From PS1 clade bacterium (GTDB lineage Bacteria > Pseudomonadota > Alphaproteobacteria > RS24): DNA of 10,973 nucleotides. Every line of letters starts with the position of its first letter. Position 1 is the stretch's first letter. Below, in pieces: positions 1 to 5,890 of the stretch. The notes below the pieces were generated by a model. The model made no database searches and was not told the DNA's origin. It was given only the letters and a program-made list of their open reading frames with translations. The translations under genes were made by a program, and so were the position numbers. The stretch spans positions 1 through 10,973 of the forward strand of contig JADHOK010000043.1 in the NCBI GenBank assembly GCA_016779015.1, written 5' to 3'.

Positions 1-307
1 AAAGCCCCAGCACGGTTACTTTCACGGTTTGCGGTTTGCCGACTTCCACCCCTTCCGCATCGCGGATGGATTTTTTAATCGGCAGCAAATAACTGCGGCG
101 TTCCTTTGACGGAAACATGGAGGTTTGCCATTCGGTCTTGCCGATGCGCGCATTGACTTTCAGCGATTTAAAACCGCGCTGCACATGTTTGGTAAAATGC
201 TGCGCGTGGTCGCTCATGTCGCGCGGCATGGTGATGAACCACCAGTCGGTCTTTTTGCCCGACCAGAGCCACACCTCGCCCTCAAACTCATACTCCAGCG
301 TGTCCAT
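1..307 (-). CDS. DUF1905 domain protein, C-terminal end cut by window edge
   Basis: Read on the minus strand, an open frame starts at ATG 307-305 and stays open to base 2, giving 102 residues. The protein begins MDTLEYEFEGEVWLW and shows the layout I associate with DUF1905: a charged N-terminal strand, an aromatic WWFITMP segment (about residues 22-28), a central strand with IGKTEW (about 55-60), then TSMFPSKERRSYLLPIKKSIR and a closing valine-rich strand. DUF1905 proteins are small beta-rich proteins of about 100 residues with no established biochemical role; some are fused to a YdeI/OmdA-like domain. Little should be missing beyond the edge if it is a stand-alone member. The start codon follows the TGA of the upstream membrane-protein gene with no base between, so translation is probably coupled and there is no separate strong ribosome site. 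The family call comes from remembered motif pattern, not a search. Confidence 0.8.
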   Translation of the reverse strand, partial: MDTLEYEFEGEVWLWSGKKTDWWFITMPRDMSDHAQHFTKHVQRGFKSLKVNARIGKTEWQTSMFPSKERRSYLLPIKKSIRDAEGVEVGKPQTVKVTVLGL

Positions 308-775
308 TCAATCATCTTGACGTATCAGCAATTTTATCGCCAGCGGAATATAGGTGACGATGAAAACCAGTCCGAACATCCACCAATCCGGCGTCAGCAC
401 AGGCGGCCAGAATTTGGCGACCAGCAGGCTGAGGATAATCAAAGCGGTTTTCAACAAACCGATATTGATGGTGTCGAGATTGGCGATGCGCGCCTCCATC
501 CAAGCGTTGAAACCCCTGTTGCTCGCTTGCGGCGCGGGCCTCTGCTCGGTTTGTGTCGATGTCATCATTTGCGCCAGCCTGCCGATTTGCACCTGTTTGA
601 GGGGCGCATAGGCAAGCAGAAACAAAAACGCGAAAATCGCCCAATGCGGCGTCAGAACAACCGGCCATATTTTGGCAATCATCAGGGTGAAAGCGATGAC
701 ACAAACTTTAAGTAATGCGACATCCATCCAGTTCATGCGCGCGATGCGCGTATCAGTCCAGTCGGTAAAAGCCAT
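308..775 (-). CDS. Small membrane protein built from two copies of a two-helix unit
   Basis: This 155-residue protein is not one I can name. It holds two homologous halves, residues 3-59 and 89-145 (offset 86). My ungapped alignment gives 24 identities in 57 positions, including W, RIA, LLK, AK.WP, VLTP, W, F and Y.PL. Each half has an amphipathic start (W..ARI), a hydrophobic helix beginning near LLK, a WP.VLTP turn and a second hydrophobic helix. This predicts four membrane segments at about 17-36, 44-60, 105-123 and 130-150, with a polar Gln/Thr-rich linker at 61-88. The start is ATG 775-773: AAGGAG (minus strand, 787-782) lies six bases upstream. The frame stays open further upstream to 958, but that stretch is antisense to yidD and has no membrane character. 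The gene is followed without a gap by the DUF1905 gene. Function unknown; a scaffold or small stress-type membrane protein is only a guess. Confidence 0.85.
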   Translation of the reverse strand: MAFTDWTDTRIARMNWMDVALLKVCVIAFTLMIAKIWPVVLTPHWAIFAFLFLLAYAPLKQVQIGRLAQMMTSTQTEQRPAPQASNRGFNAWMEARIANLDTINIGLLKTALIILSLLVAKFWPPVLTPDWWMFGLVFIVTYIPLAIKLLIRQDD

Positions 776-781
776 AGGTTT

Positions 782-787
782 CTCCTT
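782..787 (-). promoter_or_regulatory. Ribosome binding site deciding the start of the duplicated membrane protein
   Basis: On the minus strand AAGGAG sits six bases before ATG 775-773. This argues for the short 155-residue product over the longer open frame that reaches back into yidD. Confidence 0.75.
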
Positions 788-820
788 TCTTTTTTTTAAC
801 CTGGCTTTACTATAGGTCGA

Positions 821-1132
821 ATGAAGCGGTCTGTCTTTTCCTTCCTGATTATTTTGCCCGTGCAGGGTTACCGATTGGTTATCTCGCCGGTGCTTGGGCC
901 GCGCTGCCGTTTCCAGCCGACCTGTTCGGAATATGCGCTGGAGGCGGTGAAGCGACACGGACCATGGGCCGGCCTATGGCTCAGTTTGAAGCGTGTATCG
1001 CACTGTCACCCGATAGAGGCGTTGGGCGCGCGCCACGGTTTTGATCCGGTGCCTGTTGAGATTTGCCGCGCAGCTTGGTATGCACCTTGGAGAATTAAGC
1101 CGCAATTGAAAGACGAGACCGCACACAGATGA
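821..1132 (+). CDS. yidD: YidD, membrane protein insertion efficiency factor
   Basis: YidD is a small membrane-associated protein that assists YidC-dependent insertion of inner-membrane proteins. The 103-residue product shows the family signature: a hydrophobic N-terminal stretch with YRLVISPVLG (about residues 17-26), CRFQPTCSEYALEAVKRHG with its two cysteines, and the later RVSHCHP segment followed by a G.DPVP motif. Length is in the normal range of about 70-110; the tail after DPVP is slightly extended and basic. In many bacteria yidD lies between rnpA and yidC; here it is separated from them and overlaps thrS by four bases (ATGA, 1129-1132), so the two are probably translated together. 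The ribosome site is poor (AGGTCGA just before ATG). The gap to the divergent membrane-protein gene is only 45 bases, which must hold both promoters or parts of them; I could not define either convincingly. Confidence 0.93.
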   Translation: MKRSVFSFLIILPVQGYRLVISPVLGPRCRFQPTCSEYALEAVKRHGPWAGLWLSLKRVSHCHPIEALGARHGFDPVPVEICRAAWYAPWRIKPQLKDETAHR

Positions 1133-3087
1133 TTACGCTGACCCTGCCAGATGGCGCGACGCGCCAGTTTGACGGCCCCATTGACGGCCATGCTTTTGCT
1201 ACCAGTATTTCAAAATCGCTGGCCAAGAAAGCATTGGCGTGGAAGGTCAATGGCGAGCTTATCGATCTGGCTATGGCGGTTGATGCCGATGCCGAAGTGG
1301 CGGTGGTGACGGCGGCCGATGCCGAGGGCGTCGAGCTGATGCGCCATGATTGCGCGCATGTGCTGGCCGAGGCGGTGCAGGAATTATTCCCCGGCACGCA
1401 AGTGACCATCGGCCCGGTTATCGAAGACGGGTTTTATTACGACTTTGCGCGCCAAGCGCCGTTCAGCCTTGATGACCTTGAGGCGATTGAAAAGCGCATG
1501 AAAGAAATCGTCGATCGCAACGAAGATATTGTGCGCGAGGAATGGCAGCGCGACGCGGCGGTGGCGCATTTCCGAGACATTGGCGAGGCTTATAAAGCAG
1601 AGATTATCGCCGCTATTCCGGCTGACCAGACGATTACGGTTTATCGGCAGGGCGATTGGAAAGACCTGTGTCGTGGGCCGCATTTGCCGTCCACCGGCAA
1701 GCTCGGCAAAGCTTTTAAGCTGACCAAACTGGCCGGTGCATATTGGCGCGGCGACAGCAATAATGAAATGCTGCAACGCATTTACGGCACGTGTTGGGGT
1801 AATGAGAAAGACCTCAAAGCTTATCTGCATATGGTGGAGGAAGCCGAGAAGCGCGACCACCGCAAGCTGGGCCGCGAGATGGATCTGTTCCATTTTCAGG
1901 AAGAGGCGCAAGGCAGTGTTTTCTGGCACGCCAAGGGCTACACCATCTGGCAGCAGTTGGAGCAATATATTCGTCGCCGTCTCGGCCAGCACGATTATCA
2001 AGAGGTGAAGACGCCGCAATTGCTCGACAAACGCTTCTGGGAGCAATCGGGGCATTGGGAAAAATTCCGCGAAAACATGTTTGTGGTGCCCGATGAGGTG
2101 CCGTCAGATGATGAAGGCGCGGTGGTTTCACCCGAGGCTGATTTAATGGCCATCAAGCCGATGAACTGTCCGGCGCATGTCCAGATTTTCAAACAGGGCA
2201 TTAAATCCTATCGCGACCTGCCCATTCGTATGGCTGAATTTGGCTGCTGTCATCGCAACGAGCCGCATGGTGCGTTGCACGGTCTGATGCGGGTGCGCCA
2301 GATGACGCAAGACGACGCGCATATTTTCTGCCGCGAAGACCAGATTATTTCCGAGGCGGTGGATTTTTGCGGGCTGGTGACGCAAGTCTATGAGGATCTC
2401 GGTTTTGAGGATGTCTCGGTGGCGCTGGCACTGCGACCGGAAACCCGCGCCGGTGACGATGCGGTTTGGGACCGCGCCGAGCAGGGTCTGCGCGATGCGC
2501 TGACCGAGGTCGGTCTCGACTGGGAAGAACTGCCGGGCGAGGGGGCGTTTTATGGCCCGAAGATTGAATATCATCTGCGCGACGCGATCGGCCGCACCTG
2601 GCAATGCGGCACGCTGCAGCTCGACTTCGTGCTGCCTGAACGACTGGATGCGTCTTACATAGGCGAGGATGGCAATAAGCACCGACCGGTGATGTTGCAC
2701 CGCGCCGTGCTGGGCTCGATGGAGCGTTTCCTCGGTATGATGATTGAAAGTTATGCCGGCAAAATGCCGCTTTGGCTGGCCCCCGAGCAAGTGGTGGTCT
2801 GCCCAATTACCTCCGATGCTGACGATTACGCGCACCAAGCGGTCGCCGCTTTGGAGGCGCAGGGTTTGCGCGCGCGCGCCGATACGCGCAATGAAAAAAT
2901 TAATTATAAAGTGCGCGAACATTCGGTCGCCAAAGTGCCGGTGATTTTGGCGGTCGGTATGCGCGAGGCGGAAGAGAGCACGGTCTCGATGCGCCGCCTC
3001 GGCTCGAAAGACCAGAATGTGGTCGGCTTGGAGGACGCGGTGCGCGCCCTAGCTGAGGAGGCAACGCCGCCTGATTTGCGCTCTTAA
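1129..3087 (+). CDS. thrS: Threonine-tRNA ligase
   Basis: Cytoplasmic ThrRS charges tRNA-Thr with threonine and edits Ser-tRNA-Thr. The 652-residue product has the full class II architecture. An N-terminal TGS domain spans about 1-60. The editing domain carries HDCAH (His73, His77) and CRGPH (Cys181, His185). In the catalytic core Cys347 (MNCP), His398 (DDAH) and His524 (MLHR) match the zinc ligands of the E. coli enzyme. Motif 2 is CHRNEPHGALHG with Arg376, and motif 3 is around HRAVLGSMERFLG (524-536). The anticodon-binding domain is about 553-645. Motif 2 has EPHG where E. coli has EPSG, a variant I recall from other alphaproteobacteria. Length is normal for the family. The ATG overlaps the yidD stop and has only a weak ribosome site, so coupling is likely. 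I see no leader peptide, T-box or operator in front. It converges with the barrel-protein gene across 33 bases. Confidence 0.98.
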   Translation: MITLTLPDGATRQFDGPIDGHAFATSISKSLAKKALAWKVNGELIDLAMAVDADAEVAVVTAADAEGVELMRHDCAHVLAEAVQELFPGTQVTIGPVIEDGFYYDFARQAPFSLDDLEAIEKRMKEIVDRNEDIVREEWQRDAAVAHFRDIGEAYKAEIIAAIPADQTITVYRQGDWKDLCRGPHLPSTGKLGKAFKLTKLAGAYWRGDSNNEMLQRIYGTCWGNEKDLKAYLHMVEEAEKRDHRKLGREMDLFHFQEEAQGSVFWHAKGYTIWQQLEQYIRRRLGQHDYQEVKTPQLLDKRFWEQSGHWEKFRENMFVVPDEVPSDDEGAVVSPEADLMAIKPMNCPAHVQIFKQGIKSYRDLPIRMAEFGCCHRNEPHGALHGLMRVRQMTQDDAHIFCREDQIISEAVDFCGLVTQVYEDLGFEDVSVALALRPETRAGDDAVWDRAEQGLRDALTEVGLDWEELPGEGAFYGPKIEYHLRDAIGRTWQCGTLQLDFVLPERLDASYIGEDGNKHRPVMLHRAVLGSMERFLGMMIESYAGKMPLWLAPEQVVVCPITSDADDYAHQAVAALEAQGLRARADTRNEKINYKVREHSVAKVPVILAVGMREAEESTVSMRRLGSKDQNVVGLEDAVRALAEEATPPDLRS

Positions 3088-3120
3088 CAGGCGCTCTCAG
3101 GCAATCGGATTAATTCCGCG

Positions 3121-3897
3121 TCAAAACGCAAATTCGATTTGTATGGCCGAATAATCATTTTTCTGCACACCGGTCGCGTCAAGCGCGGCGCGGCTCGTTC
3201 CCTGTTTCAGGCGCAAGCCCCAGCTATAGGTCGAGGGCTTCCATTGCACATAATAGTTATGCGACAGCGCCGCATAAGTGCCGTTAAAATCTTCAAACTT
3301 CTGCGCTTCAGTGCCGATATCAAACGCCCCATAGCCGAGGGTGAAGCGGTAAATCCATGTCCGCCAGTCGCGCTCGGCGCTGTTAATGCGTTCATATTCG
3401 GCCTGTTGCGCGACCCGAAAACGCCCCACCGAAATCACATCGCCCAAAGCAAAGGCCGTCCAAAATTCATCTTTTGTCTCGTGCAGACCCAGCGTCATAG
3501 CGGCGCGCTTTTGGCGTTGGATAGTGTCGAACGGCAGCACCGCTTTCAGCAGCCGATAGGTGAAAGGCGGCAGCAGGCCGGTGGCCAGTGCCGGCGTGTC
3601 GATGATAAGACCAAGCTGCGCCGTCTCGTCTTGTGCTGCGACATCATATTGCGGCGCGTTGCGACGGCTCCTGGCGGATTTCACCGCCACGCCAAGGCTG
3701 TCGCTCAGACCATATTCGACCAACACGGAACGATAGGTCTCGGTGTGTTTGAAATTGGAAATATTTTCTCGCCGCTGCACGGTTTCAATATCGCTGATGA
3801 TAATTTTGCCGGTGCCTTTGTCGGGGGCCCATGCTCCCGCGCAAGCCGCCGAGACGTCAGCGCAAAGCAGCATGAAGCATCCATTCAATAGGCGCAT
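3121..3897 (-). CDS. Probable outer-membrane or secreted beta-barrel protein, unassigned family
   Basis: The 258-residue product starts with a signal-peptide-like segment (MRLLNGCFMLLCADVSAACA) with likely cleavage near residue 20, before GAWAPDKG. The mature part has many short alternating polar/hydrophobic aromatic stretches and ends QIEFAF. A terminal Phe after alternating residues is the usual barrel-assembly signal of outer-membrane proteins. The mature start, W.P..GTGKIIISD, resembles uncharacterised proteobacterial barrel proteins, but I cannot name a family or substrate. I chose ATG 3897-3895, preceded by GGGGA at 3908-3904 with a six-base spacer. A TTG nine codons upstream would place the charged peptide MKNNKRGNR before the signal sequence and has no better ribosome site. 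The cysteines at 7, 12 and 19 do not form a convincing lipobox. It is a single-gene unit, convergent with thrS and divergent from the nitroreductase. Being a real gene is well supported; its function is not. Confidence 0.8.
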   Translation of the reverse strand: MRLLNGCFMLLCADVSAACAGAWAPDKGTGKIIISDIETVQRRENISNFKHTETYRSVLVEYGLSDSLGVAVKSARSRRNAPQYDVAAQDETAQLGLIIDTPALATGLLPPFTYRLLKAVLPFDTIQRQKRAAMTLGLHETKDEFWTAFALGDVISVGRFRVAQQAEYERINSAERDWRTWIYRFTLGYGAFDIGTEAQKFEDFNGTYAALSHNYYVQWKPSTYSWGLRLKQGTSRAALDATGVQKNDYSAIQIEFAF

Positions 3898-3903
3898 TCG
3901 GTT

Positions 3904-3908
3904 TCCCC
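3904..3908 (-). promoter_or_regulatory. Ribosome binding site choosing the ATG of the barrel protein
   Basis: GGGGA on the minus strand lies six bases before ATG 3897. It supports that ATG over the TTG at 3924, and the resulting N-terminus is a cleaner signal peptide. Confidence 0.55.
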
Positions 3909-3930
3909 GTTTATTGTTTTTCAACGCGAA

Positions 3931-3959
3931 TTGACTTTAATCAGGCGCAGCTATATGGC
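3931..3959 (+). promoter_or_regulatory. Candidate promoter of the nitroreductase-MATE unit
   Basis: TTGACT at 3931-3936 matches five of six consensus -35 positions. TATGGC at 3954-3959 follows after a 17-base spacer; only its first three bases match the -10 consensus. TATATG at 3952 with a 15-base spacer is an alternative. Its place in the 93-base divergent gap upstream of AAGGAGA (3974-3980) and the ATG at 3991 fits. A six-base inverted repeat, AGGCGC (3943-3948) and GCGCCT (3965-3970), brackets the -10 region and could be an operator or chance. Confidence 0.35.
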
Positions 3960-3990
3960 AGGTAGCGCCTCTGAAGGAGAATAACACGGC

Positions 3991-4533
3991 ATGGTCGAAA
4001 CCCTAGAGTTTTTAAAAAAGCGTCGCTCGGTTCTGGCCCGCAACATGACCGGCCCCGGTCCCGATGCGGAACAGTTGCGCGCGCTTTTGGGTATCGGGGC
4101 GCGCGTGCCCGACCATGGCAAGCTGACGCCGTGGCGGTTTGTGGTGCTGCAAGGCGATGACCGCGCCAAGCTGGGGGCCATTGCTCAAAAGGCGCTCGAT
4201 GATGCCGGTGCTGCTGAGCAGTTCGAGCGCGCCCCGTGTGTGGTGGCGGTTTTGGCGTGCCCGCAAGAGCATCCGAAAATTCCGCGCAGCGAGATGATAT
4301 TGTCGGCCGGAGCGGCGTGTATGAATTTGCTGACCGCGGCGCAGGCCACGGGTTTTGCGGCGCAATGGTTGACTGGCGCAGCGGCCTATGCGGATGCGGT
4401 GTTGCAGGCGCTGGGCGGCGCGCAAGGCGATGAGATTGCCGGTTTCATCTATATCGGCACGACCGATGAAGCGCCGAGCGACCGCGCCCGCCCGTCACTC
4501 GATGATGTCGTGCGTTTCGGTCTCGAAGAATAA
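3991..4533 (+). CDS. YdjA-type nitroreductase family protein (FMN-dependent)
   Basis: The product is a soluble flavoenzyme of the nitroreductase superfamily, which uses NAD(P)H and bound FMN to reduce nitro or quinone-like compounds; the physiological substrate of the YdjA subgroup is not settled. At 180 residues it is a minimal member, like E. coli YdjA (about 183). Visible signatures are the N-terminal RRSV (11-14), which contacts FMN in the family, PDHGKLTPWRF (40-50) typical of the YdjA group, SAGAACMNLLTAAQ (105-118) and GFAAQWLTG (121-129). The ATG at 3991 is preceded by AAGGAGA with a ten-base spacer, and a candidate promoter lies further upstream. Its stop is ten bases before the MATE pump gene, so the two are almost certainly co-transcribed. 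Reduction plus export of a toxic compound is a reasonable inference from the pairing. Confidence 0.93.
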   Translation: MVETLEFLKKRRSVLARNMTGPGPDAEQLRALLGIGARVPDHGKLTPWRFVVLQGDDRAKLGAIAQKALDDAGAAEQFERAPCVVAVLACPQEHPKIPRSEMILSAGAACMNLLTAAQATGFAAQWLTGAAAYADAVLQALGGAQGDEIAGFIYIGTTDEAPSDRARPSLDDVVRFGLEE

Positions 4534-4543
4534 GTAAAATACA

Positions 4544-5890
4544 ATGAACAGTCTGTCCCAAGATATCAAAACATTGCTCAATCTTGCCTGGCCGGTGGTG
4601 ATTTCGCGCGTCGGCATTCTGACGCTCGGCATCACCGATACGGTGATGGTGGGGCGTTATGCGTCCGAGCATTTGGCCTATCTGGGCATTGGCATGGTGC
4701 CGAGCAATATTTTCATTCTGATTATGATTGGCCTGCTGATGGGTACATCTGTGCTGGTCTCCAATCGTTTCGGTGCCAAGCAATATGACAAAACCGGCGA
4801 CGTGCTATGGCAGGCGTTACCTTGGGGTTTCGGCATTGGGCTCATCGGCTTTCTGCTTTGCTATTTTGGCGAATTTTGGCTGCTGCTGACCGGACAAGAC
4901 CCCGAGCTGGCCGCCAAGGGCGGGCGCATTTCGATAATTGCCGGCCTCAGTCTGCCGCTGGCGGCGCTGCATATGACGACGGGGTTTTTCCTCGAGGGCA
5001 TTCGCAATCCGCGCCCCGGCATGGTGATTATGATTGTCGCCAATATCGTCAATATTTTCGCCAATTATGTGCTGGTTTATGGCCTCTACGGCCTGCCTGA
5101 ATTGGGCGCAGAAGGCTCTATTTGGGCCACTTTTATTGTGCGCTGCATGCAAGTGGTGGCGATATTCAGCTATGTCTGGCTGTTTATCGACCACGCCAAA
5201 TACGGTCTTACCAAGCCGAAAATCACTTGGCGCAAAGGCCGCGAATTGCGCCGCATCGGTTACGCTTCGGGCCTTTCCATGGGGCTGGAGAACGGCGCGT
5301 TCAACGCGCTGGTGCTGTTTGCCGGTTTCCTCGGAACGGCGGCGGTGGCGGCGCATGTGATTATGATAAATGTGTTCGCGGTATTTTTCATGATGGGGCT
5401 GGGCTTTGGCGTCGCCACAGCGGTTAGCGTCGGCAACGCCAATGGCGCGGGCGACTTGCGCTTGGTGTCGCGCTGGGCGTGGTTGGGGTTGAGCGTGCAA
5501 AGCGTGGTCATGCTGGTGGCCGGTGCGCTGATGTTTATCACCGCACAGCAAGCGGGCGCGTTTTTCTCCAATGATCCGGCGGTTTTCAATCTGGCGGCGG
5601 CGCTGATTGCTTGGGTGTCGATCGCGCTGGTGTTTGATACCGGCCAATCGCTGCTGGCCATGGCGCTGCGCGCGCGCGGCGATAATTGGGCGCCGACTTT
5701 CATCCACTTCATCGCCTATGGCGTGGTGATGATACCGCTTGCCTATATTATGATTTTCCCGCTCGGCCGCGGTGCCATGGGGTTAGCCGACGGCGTTATT
5801 CTCGGCACGCTGGTGCCGTTTGTGATGGTAATTTGGCGCTATCGCCAGCTTGACAGGCGCGGGCAATTAGTGCCGACCGCGACCGATTGA
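4544..5890 (+). CDS. MATE family multidrug/cation efflux transporter (NorM-like)
   Basis: An integral inner-membrane protein of 448 residues, the usual MATE size, expected to have 12 helices in two homologous halves. MATE pumps export organic cations and other drugs in exchange for Na+ or H+. The first helix carries Asp32 (LGITDTVMVG), at the place of the conserved acidic residue of NorM proteins. Helix 2 ends in MGTSVLVSNRFGA (62-74), the loop motif typical of the family. The FFLEGIRNPRPGM segment and the PELGAEGSIWAT region (about 185-196) are further MATE hallmarks. The ATG at 4544 has no good Shine-Dalgarno; the closest purine run (GAAGAA) overlaps the end of the nitroreductase gene, so translation may depend on coupling. 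Its TGA (5888-5890) directly touches the reversed TGA of the CoA-transferase gene, leaving no space for a terminator between them. Substrate unknown. Confidence 0.95.
   Translation: MNSLSQDIKTLLNLAWPVVISRVGILTLGITDTVMVGRYASEHLAYLGIGMVPSNIFILIMIGLLMGTSVLVSNRFGAKQYDKTGDVLWQALPWGFGIGLIGFLLCYFGEFWLLLTGQDPELAAKGGRISIIAGLSLPLAALHMTTGFFLEGIRNPRPGMVIMIVANIVNIFANYVLVYGLYGLPELGAEGSIWATFIVRCMQVVAIFSYVWLFIDHAKYGLTKPKITWRKGRELRRIGYASGLSMGLENGAFNALVLFAGFLGTAAVAAHVIMINVFAVFFMMGLGFGVATAVSVGNANGAGDLRLVSRWAWLGLSVQSVVMLVAGALMFITAQQAGAFFSNDPAVFNLAAALIAWVSIALVFDTGQSLLAMALRARGDNWAPTFIHFIAYGVVMIPLAYIMIFPLGRGAMGLADGVILGTLVPFVMVIWRYRQLDRRGQLVPTATD

Noticed and set aside
776..820. Overlapping divergent promoters (TATAGT on minus at 814-809; TACTAT/TATAGG on plus)
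   Set aside because: Only short A/T-rich matches without a convincing -35 at the right distance on either strand; too weak to list as features.
776..958. Minus-strand open frame continuing upstream of the duplicated membrane protein, adding 61 residues
   Set aside because: The extension is antisense to yidD, is Arg/His-rich without the character of the rest, and a good AAGGAG site sits just before ATG 775.
2143..2922. 259-residue antisense open frame inside thrS
   Set aside because: It is an Arg/His/Gln-rich shadow of strongly conserved thrS codons in GC-rich DNA, with no recognisable domain.
3078..3116. Direct repeat GCGCTCT (3078 and 3091) and small CGGA/TCCG hairpin between thrS and the barrel gene, as possible terminator
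   Set aside because: A four-pair stem without a T-run and a seven-base repeat are within chance expectation.
3139..3891. 250-residue plus-strand frame opposite the barrel-like protein
   Set aside because: The minus-strand frame has a signal peptide, ribosome site and barrel-like C-terminus; the plus frame is Arg/His-rich with no ribosome site.
4817..5707. 296-residue antisense frame inside the MATE gene
   Set aside because: His/Arg/Gln-rich composition typical of the complement of hydrophobic membrane-helix codons; the plus strand clearly encodes a MATE protein.
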